Assembly: GCA_018292915.2 (NCBI GenBank)
Contig: JACVVK020000494.1
Span: 232,501 to 296,500, forward strand
Length of the DNA: 64,000 nt
Direction: 5' to 3'
Source of the DNA: Batillaria attramentaria
Lineage: Eukaryota; Mollusca; Gastropoda; Batillariidae
Part shown: positions 11,533-21,229 of the stretch, piece after piece
How the letters are laid out: each line of letters starts with the position of its first letter
Position numbering within the stretch: the first letter of the stretch is position 1
The notes under the pieces: generated by a model
What the model was told of the DNA's origin: nothing
The model's database searches: none
What the model saw: only the letters and a program-made list of their open reading frames with translations
Made by a program: the position numbers and the translations under genes

Positions 11533-14500
11533 AGGAGTGACTGCCTCTCATCATGCGGTTGACGCCCACATCCATGCTCTGAACTCCCTCAAGTCCTGTT
11601 ACATCCAGACTGGACACGAAAACTGTAAGTCGTACATTTTATACTAGTGGTCGTCTGTTACGTCCAGACTAGACACGAAAACTGTAAGTCGTACATTTTA
11701 TACTAGTGGTCGTCTGTTACGTCCAGACTAGACACGAAAACTGTAAGTCGTACATTTTATACTAGTGGTCGTCTGTTACGTCCAGACTAGACACGAAAAC
11801 TGTAAGGCGTACATTTTATACCAGTGGTCGTCTGTTACGTCCAGACTGGACACGAAAACTGTAAGGCGTACATTTTATACCAGTGGTCGTCTGTTACGTC
11901 CAGCTGGACACGAAAACTGTAAGGCGTACATTTATACTAGTGGTCGTCTGTTACGTCCAAACTGGACACGAAAACTGTAAGGCGTACATTTTATACTAGT
12001 GGTCGTCTGTTACGTCCAAACTGGACACGAAAACTGTAAGGCGTACATTTTATACTAGTGGTCGTCTGTTACGTCCAAACTGGACACGAAAACTGTAAGG
12101 CGTACATTTTATACTAGTGGTCGTCTGTTACGTCCAAACTGGACACGAAAACTGTAAGGCGTACATTTTACACTAGTGGTCGTCTTTTACGTCCAAACTG
12201 GACACGAAAACTGTAAGGCGTACATTTTACACTAGTGGTCGTCTTTACGTCCAAACGGACACGAAAACTGTAAGGCGTACATTTTATACCAGTGGTCGTC
12301 TGTTACGTCCAGACTAGACACGAAAACTGTAAGGCGTACATTTTATACCAGTGGTCGTCTGTTACGTCCAGACTAGACACGAAAACTGTAAGTCGTACAT
12401 TTATACCAGTGGTCGTCTGTTGCGTCCAGACTAGACACGAAAACTGTAAGGCGTACATTTTATTACCAGTGGTCGTCTGTTACGTCCAGACTAGACACGA
12501 AAACTGTAAGGCGTACATTTTATACCAGTGGTGTCTGTTGCGTCCAGACTAGACACGAAAACTGTAAGTCGTACATTTTATACCAGTGGTCGTCTGTTAC
12601 GTCCAGACTGGACACGAAAACTGTAAGGCGTACATTTTATACCAGTGGTCGTCTGTTACGTCCAGACTAGACACGAAAACTGTAAGGCGTACATTTTATA
12701 CCAGTGGTCGTCTGTTACGTCCAGACTAGACACGAAAACTGTAAGTCGTACATTTAATACCAGTGGTCGTCTGTTACGTCCAGACTGGACACGAAAACTG
12801 TAAGTCGTACATTTTATACGAGTGGTCGTCTGTTACGTCCAGACTGGACACGAAAACTGTACGTCGTACATTTTATACCAGTGGTCGTCTGTTACGTCCC
12901 GACTGGACACGAAAACTGTACGTCGTACATTTTATACCAGTGGTCGTCTGTTACGTCCCGACTGGACACGAAAACTGTTCGTCGCACATTTTATACGAGT
13001 AGTCGTCTGTTACGTCCAGACTGGACACGAAAACTGTTCGTCGCACATTTTATATGAGTAGTCGTCTGTTACGTCCAGACTGGATATGAAAACTGTACGT
13101 CGTACATTTTATACGAGTAGTCGTCTGTTACGTCCAGACTGGACACGAAACCTTGTGAGCCGTACATTCATACAAGCTTTTGGTGAAAGTCATTTATGAC
13201 ACTGAGTAAATCCCAGATGTAATCATTTAAATTACGATAAAGTTACCTTTTTTTTTACCAATCAGGTATCGAGCCTGCCGTGATCGCGGCACTTGCCAGT
13301 CGTGAGTCGAATGGCGGTGATGCTCTTGCTTCTGACGGAACTGGTGACAGGGGTCATGCTTGGGGTATCCTTCAGGTAAGTCCGTCCGTCCGTTCGTATG
13401 TGTGTGTACATGCATATATGCATGTGTTCTAACATTGGAATACAGAATACAGAATACTTTATTGATCCCAGATTTGGGAAATTGCAGTTCTGTCCCGCAT
13501 ACTAATAAGACACACAACTGACTGATAAACATTTTGATAAAAGAGACTACAAAAATAAGTAAAACAGACAGTCTTGACCAGTAAAATTACTTAAAATCAA
13601 GAATAAAACAGACTATCACATAATAAAATTTCCTGTCACATTCAACACTCATTGATACACCCACTCCGGCATTCACGCTGCACATTCACTCGCTCTGCTC
13701 TTTCTCTCTCTCCTCGACCCCCCCCCCCCTCTCTCTCTCTCGTGTGCGTTCTGCTTGAGTTGGCAGCTCTAATAGCCATGGGCAGAAATGATCTTGAATA
13801 TCTGGTAGTCCTTGCTCTTGGTACTCTAAACCTACCACTACGTACTATAGTCAAGCTGTCGAAGTCCTGTCTGAGGGGATGTGTTTCGTCACTGAGGATG
13901 TCATGCCGAAATACAATTACACTGCAATCTAAATTCAGACTGAGAAGAACCGGTGAAAACCAAGAAATATTAGCCACCTAGTGTGACTGGTTTGCTGGTA
14001 TTTCGTGGCTGACGACACTGTATGTCACATGTTATTACGTCAATACTGTACGACAGTGACTGAGTCAGTGGCGATTTCAACCCGGCTGTAACGTGTGTTG
14101 TACGGCGATGTGTGCTGTGCTATTTTCGCTCGAATGTTTTGCTTCTCATACAGAGTTGCTGGCGACAGAGTAGGTAACACACACAGTTTTTGGGGACACC
14201 GTACGCTCACGTACCATATCGCCAAACCTGTACGATGAGCAGTGACTATTTCAAACTATATGCATGCAACTTGTGCGTGCTTTGTGCAGTCGCACTTCCA
14301 AATATTTTGTACTTCGCATTCAGCACCACTCGCCTCAGAGTACGCACCATACGCTGTCGTTCGGGACACTGTACGCCCGCGTATCCTATCACCCTAAATG
14401 TACGATGTCCAGTGATTCATTCAACCAAACTTGTACGTGTTTGCAGTGTTTCACTTCACTGACACACACAGAAAGGTCGGTAGAACCGAATGTTGGCCTT

Positions 14501-14605
14501 TTAATGCTGGAGTCGTGAGTTCGAATCCCTGCAGGAATCGGAATATTTACGCTGGCTTTTCCATCGTTTCGCCGTCTTTGATCTCACCCGTGGTGGAAAA
14601 GGGCG

Positions 14606-14637
<32 letters not shown>

Positions 14638-15678
14638 GCTCATATTTTATTTTTGCACACAGCGTCGCCAAACCTACGGTGCCTAGTGAATGTTTAAGCC
14701 TTGTACATTGTATCTCTCTCTTGTTATTTTTCAGTGTGACTTCACGCACTCTGGCCTGGCCTGCAAGTCTTGTCCTGCCAAGTCGTGTTGTCATATCAAG
14801 ATGATGGTGACACAGCTGCTGATCCCCTACATCAAGCGTGTGGCCACCAACCACAGGTCATGGCCCAAAGCACATCAGCTGCAGGGTAGGGGTTTTCCCC
14901 GTAGCAACTGATCCCCCTCTTCTTCTTCTATGAATCTTTGCTAGAGCGACGGTAAACGTTCAGACGCCATCAACGAATTTGGTTTTGTTGTGTTTAGTTC
15001 CAGGCTTGTGGTTTGAATGTGGGCGACATCATTTTAAAATCATTAACAAAAAAAGTAATGATGATGATCACACTGAAGAACTAATGTAATGATGATGACG
15101 ATTAAAAGGTTAAAACTATGTACGGCGGGAGGGGGTGGGGGGAGGCGCTCACAGATCGTTCAGAGCTGTTTCCCTGGTGTCTATAATCACTCCGCTTAAA
15201 CACCTGGACAGTGACAGCGTCTGCAATGCTGACACTGAGCCAACAGAAGAGCACTCGATGACGGGGCGACCACACTGAACGATCTGGTAATGTAACAACA
15301 GTCGTTGACTCTGAATGTTCGACCTGCCGCGCAAAGTGTAAACAACACTGTTTCGCATTAAGAGCTGTACTAATCATCAAGAAAGAGTATTTCGAACCTA
15401 CAGGTACGCTCACGAGCGAAACTGTCCCAAACGGCCAGAAGCTGGCTTGTAAATTAGCAAAGATGGAAATTAGCCCGTTCTGACAGTGAATCTTGGTACA
15501 TTCTGTGGTCTACCCTGTGTATTTACTTCTTCCAACAGGAGGTGTCGCTGCCTACAATTTCGGAGTTGGCAATGTTCAGTCCTGGGGCGGACTCGACGTT
15601 GGCAGCACAGGGAACGATTACAGCAATGACGTCATGGCACGCGCCCAGTATCTCAAGTCCCATTACGGCTACGTTTAG
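7600..15678 (+). CDS. goose-type lysozyme, gene 2 (complete, 7 exons)
   Basis: Secreted g-type lysozyme (GH23), hydrolysing peptidoglycan. Coding exons: 7600-7642, 10115-10242, 10658-10732, 11535-11624, 13266-13375, 14735-14885, 15539-15678, about 245 residues. In order: signal peptide (MLAIILAAFVATAW), a short cysteine-rich N-terminal module (PCINAGGHCQ ... CSGRTKVVC), then the lysozyme domain from NCYGTID to SHYGYV. The catalytic Glu is in SRES (about residue 126), with Asp in SDGTGDRG close behind. All introns are GT-AG. One problem: exon 2 ends in phase 0 at the strong GTGAGT donor while exon 3 needs a one-base carry-over. A missing G before GTGAGT, or use of the weaker GT at 10247, would resolve it. 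A TATA box lies upstream. Extra cysteines in exon 6 match gene 1. The intron after exon 4 holds a 59-bp array made from the exon end. Confidence 0.93.
7922..7980 (-). mobile_element. SINE/LINE 3' tail fragment with (TTCAA)n
   Basis: After seven TTCAA units, the - strand carries a TTTCCCTTCTGGGATTCATAAAGT-type tail. Variants of the same tail recur at 10329, 13441, 42080 and 44521, ending different elements in this window. Confidence 0.55.
8200..8735 (+). mobile_element. degenerate LINE (CR1/L2-like) ORF2 C-terminus
   Basis: Reading across frames gives RLVLKKGKRDHITPLLKELHW, then RIQYKLAVLAGV, a serine-rich link, and FRFSAPTVWNSL ... LSYFKSELQL. This order is characteristic of the region after the reverse transcriptase domain in CR1/L2-type LINEs. 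Several stops and shifts show that it is dead. Confidence 0.8.
8817..8847. repeat. (TTA)n microsatellite
   Basis: About ten ATT units, possibly the tail of the adjoining LINE-derived segment. Confidence 0.9.
9620..10005. repeat. T/G-rich tract with (TG)n and poly-G
   Basis: Strong strand asymmetry: TTTTG and TTG words, two (TG)n arrays (9733-9768, 9836-9915), G12-type and T-run blocks. Frames over it are low-complexity Cys/Val/Phe or His/Thr strings and are not genes. Confidence 0.9.
10115..10242 (+). CDS. lysozyme 2 exon 2 (Cys-rich module)
   Basis: 128 nt encoding ADTPCINAGGHCQ, SLACSGRTKVVC and TDDAVCHILP, five or six cysteines typical of a small disulfide module preceding some invertebrate lysozyme domains. 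The 3' boundary is uncertain: GTGAGT at 10243 is the best donor but leaves the next exon out of frame by one base. Confidence 0.75.
10329..10608 (-). mobile_element. SINE, family B
   Basis: Shares a body with 42080-42375 (GCAGCGCCACC, TTTTGCTGGGGGA, GAAAGCCGG-TAACCCAGA, CATATCACAAGCTCGA, GACGGCCGTTCAGTA). The + strand ends near CTGTTAGACCAA, the complement of a TTGGTCTAACAG tRNA-like head. The opposite end is the TTTATTGTCCC...GGGAAATT tail. Confidence 0.75.
10658..10732 (+). CDS. lysozyme 2 exon 3
   Basis: 75 nt read in the frame SGGSAGTNCYGTIDSLHPTG, the start of the g-type lysozyme domain. Ends phase 1 at GGTAAAAT. Confidence 0.88.
10896..11006. repeat. 22-bp tandem repeat, five copies
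   Basis: Near-perfect copies of CATCACTTTCAGTATCATAC plus GA in lysozyme-2 intron 3. Confidence 0.95.
11094..11322. repeat. poly-G run and (CA)n microsatellite
   Basis: G-run at 11094-11111 and (CA)n at 11255-11322. A complementary (TG)n at 11466-11531 directly precedes the exon 4 acceptor, so the polypyrimidine tract of that acceptor is replaced by TG repeats. Confidence 0.95.
11466..11531. repeat. (TG)n microsatellite abutting exon 4 acceptor
   Basis: (TG)n runs to within three bases of the ACAG acceptor at 11531-11534. TG-rich tracts upstream of acceptors can bind splicing regulators. Here that is inference only. Confidence 0.9.
11535..11624 (+). CDS. lysozyme 2 exon 4
   Basis: 90 nt encoding GVTASHHAVDAHIHALNSLK and SCYIQTGHEN, phase 1 to phase 1, strong GTAAGT donor at 11625. 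The last 28 or so bases of this exon are the founder of the downstream 59-bp array. Confidence 0.92.
11597..13175 (+). repeat. 59-bp minisatellite built from exon 4 end and its splice donor
   Basis: 27 copies of a 59-bp unit, the first being the real exon/intron junction and the last degenerate. Each copy contains TACGTCCAGACTGGACACGA, then AAAACT and a donor-like GTAAGT, GTAAGG, GTACGT or GTTCGT, then GTACATTTTATACTAGTGGT. Copies near the exon keep GTAAGT, later blocks carry GTAAGG, and the distal ones GTACGT/GTTCGT, so the array has subfamilies. 59 is not a multiple of three, so successive copies are read in different frames. Copies with ACCAGTGG instead of ACTAGTGG lose an in-frame stop, which creates open frames of 80 or so codons. 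Confidence 0.97.
13266..13375 (+). CDS. lysozyme 2 exon 5 (catalytic)
   Basis: 110 nt encoding CIEPAVIAALASRESNGGDA and SDGTGDRGHAWGILQ. Carries the catalytic Glu (SRES) and the conserved Asp of GDRG. Acceptor AATCAG, donor CAG/GTAAGT. Confidence 0.95.
13436..13530 (-). mobile_element. SINE/LINE 3' tail fragment
   Basis: On the + strand AATACTTTATTGATCCC and GGGAAATTGCAG form the tail motif shared with 7950, 10329 and 44521. The rest of the element is not recognisable. Confidence 0.5.
14495..14610 (+). mobile_element. tRNA-derived SINE fragment, family C
   Basis: GTGAGTTCGAATCCCTGC is a clear B box, followed by a body ending GTGGAAAAGGGCGTTAAC. The same ending occurs at 55640-55840 and on the - strand at 48890-49040, 49560-49680 and 49710-49815. 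Confidence 0.7.
14611..14637. repeat. poly-C run
   Basis: About 27 consecutive C. Its length in this sequence is likely unreliable. Confidence 0.95.
14735..14885 (+). CDS. lysozyme 2 exon 6
   Basis: 151 nt encoding CDFTHSGLACKSCPAKSCCH and IKMMVTQLLIPYIKRV to QLQG. The cysteine pattern is conserved with gene 1 and looks lineage-specific compared with the vertebrate enzymes. Confidence 0.93.
14886..15538. other. lysozyme 2 intron 6
   Basis: Ordinary intron. Short open frames at 15102-15413 have no recognisable domain. Confidence 0.6.
15539..15678 (+). CDS. lysozyme 2 exon 7 (terminal)
   Basis: 140 nt encoding GGVAAYNFGVGNVQSWGGLD, STGNDYSNDVMARAQYLKSH and YGYV, then TAG at 15676-15678. This is the canonical g-type lysozyme ending. 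Confidence 0.95.
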
Positions 15679-15921
15679 ACGAGCGCGAGAGCGATACACT
15701 TATTGTCGGTAACTGAACTCGGAACTTTTGCTGGAGTAGGAAATGTAAAAATGTGAACGGGGATTTCTCTCACTGGTGCGAACTGCTGTAATGTAGTGTT
15801 TGTTTGTTTGTTTTCTATTGAGAGTTTCAGTTTTCCGACCAAATACATAACTGCAGAAGCAAATTTGAGAGTTTTATTTCTCTGTTAATTTGGTGATAGA
15901 GGCACGGGGGAAGGGAGGGAG

Positions 15922-15971
<50 letters not shown>

Positions 15972-16118
15972 CGCGCGCACACACACACGCCCACACACAC
16001 CGGGTGCCATTCTATAACTCAGTTGCCGCTGCAAACGTACAAAATTAAGCAGCAAACGAACAAGCTTAAAAAGAACGACAAAATACATGTAACATTTGCC
16101 TGCTAAAGTACAGCCACT

Positions 16119-16168
<50 letters not shown>

Positions 16169-16694
16169 TGTGTCCAGTATTTGTACCATCACCATGCCAT
16201 TTTTCGCTCGTACACTTGTCTATGAATATCTTCAAGTGGCCACATCTGGCAGACAGGACGAAAGGTACAACAGAACCTACTGTTGATAACTTCTTATCAC
16301 TGTGCCATTGTCTTCGTCGAGAAAGCACAGGTGACGTGACAAGGACATGCGATCTGTGTCACTAGTTCGTGTCCAAAACGAGAGGCTGAAACGTAAAAGG
16401 TGATTCTAACCGCCAGATAACCGAACTTATGTCCTCATTTTGTTTGAAACTACGTAAACCAGCAGGTTTTTGTTGGTTTAGCCATATGAACCTTGTAGAG
16501 CTAACCCAGTGTTTTTGGGGTTTTTATTTTTTTTTTCCGGTTCGGCCTCCTCCTGAAGTCTGGTAGATGGAACCACAGGTATTTTTGCGTCGGCCTTTTT
16601 CTCCAGAAACATGTGCGAGACGCGAACGTTTACATTGCCTTTTCTGTATCATTGAATTGAACTTCACTGAAGACTTCAGCAGCACGCACGTTAT
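15679..16694. other. 3' flank of lysozyme 2
   Basis: Probable 3' UTR then repeats: (TG)n/(CG)n at 15924-15991 and (AG)n at 16121-16165. No canonical AATAAA was found just after the stop. AATACA at about 15843 is a weak variant signal. Confidence 0.45.
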
Positions 16695-16838
16695 TCCTAA
16701 GACCACTGGCGTTGAGCCCTAAATAACTAACCAACCAACCTAAGACCACTGGCGTTAAGCCCTAAATAACTAACCAACCAACCTAAGACCACTGGCGTTA
16801 AGCCCTAAATAACTAACTAACCAACCTAAGACCACTGT
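16695..16838 (-). repeat. 43-bp minisatellite, about 3.3 copies
   Basis: Units read TAAGACCACTGGCGTTAAGC then CCTAAATAACTAACCAACCAAC. The reverse complement contains TTAGGGCTTAACGCC, the core of the larger array at 18690-18975, so the two arrays face each other across about 1.85 kb. Confidence 0.9.
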
Positions 16839-17349
16839 CTGCAGTGTTCCATGTGATTTGACAAAACAAGGGTCCTTGGGACCCTCTGTCCGTATTTTTT
16901 AGGGTCCCTTTGTCTCAGTCCATGGTCTTAGTTTTGTAAGAAGTCTTAAAGTCAAAACCATTTGTTGTTGTTCACGAAAGTATTCAAGTTGGAGAGATGT
17001 ATGTGAATTGTAGCGTGTCAGCCATAGCGACTCGGCAAGGCAAGGGACCCGCACGCTTACCAACTACAGCATTATGATTGGACAAAAAGTGTCCCAGAGT
17101 GCTTAAGCCTGTCAGATTGTGAATGTCAGAGCTTCAGATTGTTTTTAAATGTCATGGGCCCAATGACCCATGGCTGAGCAAAATGAGGGGTCAATTCTCA
17201 AAATGATGGGTCATTGACAAAATCTTGAAACGAAAAAAGTCAGAGGTGTACTAACTTTATTTAGTCCTTCTTGAAGAGGTAGCGCTTTCTTTTCTGCGCC
17301 CACACCTGAACAGCTTTTTTAAAGGGCATGTTTTGGATGTTGGGTCCGG

Positions 17350-17437
<88 letters not shown>

Positions 17438-17519
17438 TTTATTTTTCAACGGTATAAGATTTTGGCCATCGGCCAGTTTACAACCTTGTCGTTGCTAAAC
17501 TACAGAAACTTAGTAAGGA

Positions 17520-17563
<44 letters not shown>

Positions 17564-18689
17564 CTTAGTAAGGAAGCACAGAGAGAGAGAGAGAGAGGGA
17601 GAGGGTTTTTCCTGACATGCATGTTTTCAAATGAAAATGTTGTGATATTTACAAAGGTTATGATATTATCCTTAAAATTAGCTGGATTGTTGGGAGCTGT
17701 ACAAGGCCTGTCTCTCTCTCTTTATCTCTCTCTCAGCCCCCCCCCCCCACCCCGGGCAGCCCACACACACAGAGTTTAGGCCTACTTTCCTCCCTCCAAC
17801 TTTTCCTCCCCGACCTTTCTGTTAGATTTCGTCATGACCCATCATTTTCACTTGGGAAACGAAGTCATGCCGTTGGGGAAAAAAACATCATATAGATCTG
17901 TCACGCCGATGCGTTGCGGCGTTCAATTTGATGAGATCATGAATATGAAAACGACCTACTTGCAGCTGCAGATTCAGTCCGAGCAAATGTGAGCAGAGAT
18001 TGGCCTGCCACCAATTTTATTTTCTTCGCCGATGGTTTTTTTCGACATTTTTGATGGAGCAGTTGATACAGAAACAAGCATTAGTTCTCGGAATCTGCAG
18101 ACGTCCAAGCCAACGCTCTGTTAATATAAGCGTTTTCATTGGATGTTCCTAATAGAGAAAACCAATGAGATTCACGTTTATTCAGCGATGTTGGCATCAC
18201 CAAGTAATATAAGTAAGGTATTCGCGGACTGGCTTTCGGGAAGATCTGTCATCCAATGACGTGCTGCGAGACGATACATGTTGGGAAGGCAAGGCAGTGC
18301 AGAGACACGATGTTTTTAGTTTCACTAGGCCTACTCCGATGTGTAGAAGGCCAAAAGTGCGCGCGCCACACTGGCGCATACACATTAACTCTTGCGCGTC
18401 ATTTTGATATTTCACGCGTCAATGGCGCGGGCGCGCTGACAATCTGAAGCTCTGGAATGTTATGCCCAATGACTCAGCGGAAATGCCATGCTGCAAGTGT
18501 GTGTTGCTCGTTACAGATCGCTTTTTGTTCATCGAGTGTCCAGGAGACTGATGGAAAATTCTGTTTGTCACGGCGAGGTGAAAACCGTGCGTCCCCTGTG
18601 ACGTGCTGTTCTCAGATTTGTGCGTCAAGTTTAAGAGTTTTCAGTTTGCGTACAAATACGACCTCCTGTGCGTGATCGGGAACACTGTG
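16839..18689. other. geneless block between inverted minisatellites
   Basis: No supportable ORF. Contains (TG)n/(AG)n (17355-17432), (CA)n (17523-17560), (CT)n/poly-C (17711-17752), and scattered inverted word pairs: CAGAGCTTCAGATTG (17127-17141) with its complement at 18440-18454, and AAAATGATGGGTCATTGAC (17200-17218) with a near complement at 17831-17848. This suggests a composite or fold-back transposable element. Confidence 0.5.
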
Positions 18690-18975
18690 TCATGGGACAT
18701 CATCATACTGAGACGAGTCATTTAGGGCTTAAACGCCGTCATACTGAGACGAGTTAGTTAGGGCCGCCGTCATACTGAGACGAGTTAGTTATTTCGGGCT
18801 TAAACGCCGTCATACTGAGACGAGTTAGGGCTTAACACCGTCATACTGAGACGAGTTAGTTAGTTGTTTAGGGCTTAACGCCGCCATTCTGAGACGAGTT
18901 AGTTAGGGCTTAACGCTGTCATACTGAGACGAGTGAGTGGGTTATCTAAGGCTTAACGCCGTCATACTGAGAGGA
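18690..18975 (+). repeat. variable minisatellite, about eight copies
   Basis: The core CGCCGTCATACTGAGACGAG is followed by variable GTTAGTTA(TTT) and GGGCTTAA spacers, unit length about 25-45 bp. Related in inverted orientation to 16695-16838. Confidence 0.9.
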
Positions 18976-19020
18976 AGAAAGGGAGAATGACAGCATCAAC
19001 TTAAACTCACTCGTGAAGTC

Positions 19021-19026
19021 TTTATT
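19021..19026 (-). terminator. candidate polyadenylation signal
   Basis: AATAAA on the - strand about 570 nt after the stop of the 214-residue repeat protein gene, giving a plausible 3' end near 19000. Confidence 0.5.
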
Positions 19027-19593
19027 TCAAATCGCCCGGTGCAGTTGAATATGAAACATACGTGTATACATGATACACTGCCTTCAGAACTCATGCAAAC
19101 GTTTTGAAACTGGACTTCTGTAGCCGAACACGCTAAACAACCAATCAAAAACAAAACAATTCAAACTGTATCACAAATTTTACGCTATCGTTCTTACAAA
19201 AGCGGGAAGGTAGTTTTAGACACCCCAAGATCTTACAACGTGTCTGTTGTCAGTGTTTATGTTTCATTATGACGTTTGGTGTTGATGACAAGTTAAACTA
19301 CAACCGATACCAAGCAAATTTGGATTTCTCGACTTAAAGCATTCAAGCATTTGAACTTATCATTATTATTATCACATGTGATTCTGTTAATTTTTGCAAA
19401 ATATGTCGTCGTTTTTTTGGGGGGGTTCTTCTGACGAATATTTGTTAGGCCTACATCTGGCTCGTGGATATGTGACGTCGTTACTTTCGGCTAATGTTAC
19501 TTCGTTCAATATGACCACAGTGACCAAAATAAGGCGTCTTAGTGTTCTTTTTCTGGAACCAAGGACGGCAAGATGTTAGTGGGAAACTGGAAA

Positions 19594-20238
19594 TTAACGA
19601 ACTTCAATGCAGGGACTGAGCTGTTCAGCTTGCTCGCTAGCCCGGGCTGGTTCAGCTTCTGTATCCTGGGTCGGTGTCTGTGTTGCCTGATGCCCCTGCG
19701 ACACCCTGACATTCTGGCGTTGTACAGGCTGGCGTTCCTCTGGTGCCGCTACAGCCACGTGTTCTTCTGGTGCCCCAATGGCCAGATGTTCTTCAGGTGC
19801 CCCGATAGCCAAGTGTTCCTCTGGAGGCCCGATTGCCAAATGTTCTTCTGGCGGGCCAATAGCCAAGTGTTCTTCTGGTGCCGTAATTGACAGATGTTCT
19901 TCGTGTATTTCCGTATACTTGTGCTCTGTGGGCACTTCAGCAAGTCTGCGCTGCTTCGGCGCCTCAGTGGTTTTGTCGTTAGCTTGGGTCTCAAGCCCTC
20001 CTTTCTCGTCTACCGGAAGCTCGGTGGCTTTGTGTTTGGAAGGCGTTTGGGTGGACTTGTGTTCAGTGGGCGTCTCAGCTGAACTGAGTTGTGTGGAGGC
20101 ATCTGTACCTTGTTGTTTTTTCGATGCCTCCAGATCCTGGGCGGGTTGACCCATCGGCTCGCCGGCGGCTAGATTCTCTTTTGTCTTGTCGCCCGTTTCA
20201 TCAAGCCGTATGGGCTTTTCGGCGACGTTCTCGGCCAT
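19594..20238 (-). CDS. hypothetical hydrophilic repeat protein (214 aa)
   Basis: Single coding exon of 214 codons, ATG at 20238, TAA at 19594. Not recognised. The protein (MAENVAEKPIRLDETGDKTK...) is rich in Glu, Gln, Thr, Ala and Pro, has no signal peptide or membrane segment, and should be largely disordered. At about residues 115-170 it has six or seven copies of a nine-residue unit (EEHLAIGPP / EEHLAIGAP / EEHVAVAAP), encoded by a 27-bp tandem repeat. Proximal parts show looser PTEHK and PSKHK words. It is more than a chance frame: the ATG follows a good acceptor (TTTCTGCAG at about 20246), a GAG/GTAAGT donor for a 5' UTR exon lies near 20946, a TATATATATA box is further upstream, and a polyadenylation signal lies downstream. 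Function unknown. Confidence 0.72.
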   Translation of the reverse strand: MAENVAEKPIRLDETGDKTKENLAAGEPMGQPAQDLEASKKQQGTDASTQLSSAETPTEHKSTQTPSKHKATELPVDEKGGLETQANDKTTEAPKQRRLAEVPTEHKYTEIHEEHLSITAPEEHLAIGPPEEHLAIGPPEEHLAIGAPEEHLAIGAPEEHVAVAAPEERQPVQRQNVRVSQGHQATQTPTQDTEAEPARASEQAEQLSPCIEVR

Positions 20239-20945
20239 GGTACACCTGCAGAAATACAGGGTAAAACATAAATTACTACAGGAGGAAATTCTGGCACAAA
20301 AACCAGTTCGTCCAAACTAAAATTTATAGCTTGCTGCCACACACACACAAACACACACACACACCCCGAACACACGCATAGGCGTGCACAAACCAACCAA
20401 CCATAATTTGTTTTTCTTCTAACGAGTTTAGATCTGTCTTTAAAAAATCTTGAGTTACTACATGAACTTTCCATGACGACAACAGTTGTTTGGGGGTAAA
20501 TTTACAACCCCCCTCTCCACACACACGCACAGAGAGAGAGAGAGAGAGAGAGAGTACATGACGCAAGATCAGACTATGACGTCACACAAAAGCGAAGTGT
20601 GTTCTTTTGACAGTCAATGCATGACTGTTTTGATGGCGTGTTCTAAATCTAAGCCTGACATTCCAAACCCAACTTCAATTATTTCTCAAACCATTCAAAT
20701 GCACGGCACAGTAAATGAAACTGTTACCCTGTTTACTGTCATAATTATGAAACATTCACAGGCAATTCACACAGATTACTACCAACAGTTTACTCCGACT
20801 CGGAATGGCTGCCATCTCAAACGTCGGATTCACTGAATTCATGGTCGAGGCTAAATCAGCCGAATGAGTCGGAATGACTAATCTTGAAAAAGGGTAACAT
20901 GCACCAACGACACACTTTCAACGTTTCAGTATGCAACACACTTAC

Positions 20946-21110
20946 CTCTCTGATCCAACAGGACAAAATTCGAGGAGCCGGGATTTGAAACCTGACAGAA
21001 AGTAACGAAACTTTTCACGTCTGCAGCTGAGCGATGACTTTTGCACAAGCCAGTGATCGATTGGTTGAGCGGCGCACGCCGGTATATGCACCTTGTTGAC
21101 ATGGCCCGGA
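20946..21110 (-). other. probable 5' UTR exon of the 214-aa gene
   Basis: On the - strand CCTGTTGGATCAGAGAG is followed by GTAAGTGT at 20946, a strong donor pairing with the acceptor before the ATG exon. The 5' edge is an estimate set by the TATA-like element. Confidence 0.5.
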
Positions 21111-21139
21111 ACCGATATGGGTCCGCCGTTTCGTTGATG

Positions 21140-21154
21140 GATATATATATATAC
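21140..21154 (-). promoter_or_regulatory. TATA-like element (TATATATATATA)
   Basis: An alternating TA run about 30-40 bp before the estimated start of the leader exon. It also lies between the divergent 214-aa and 899-aa genes. Confidence 0.4.
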
Positions 21155-21229
21155 GCGTCGCTCTCATGTGACGTACGCCAACTTTTGACAACCGAACACA
21201 GCTAACCCGACGTTACGCATGTGCAGACA

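Larger units (their letters stand above)
13376..14734. other. lysozyme 2 intron 5
   Basis: Holds a tail fragment of an interspersed repeat, a (CT)n/poly-C patch (13705-13742), a tRNA-like SINE piece and a poly-C run (14611-14637). Between 14050 and 14420 a loosely repeated CACCGTACGCTCACGTACC-like motif recurs two or three times. No exon seen. Confidence 0.6.

Noticed and set aside
11597..13175. CRISPR-like regular array
   Set aside because: Units are directly tandem without spacers and derive from an exon junction in a eukaryotic gene. Nothing here is prokaryotic.
13652..13981. 109-codon frame in lysozyme 2 intron
   Set aside because: Partly (CT)n/poly-C, no domain, no splice signals fitting the gene.
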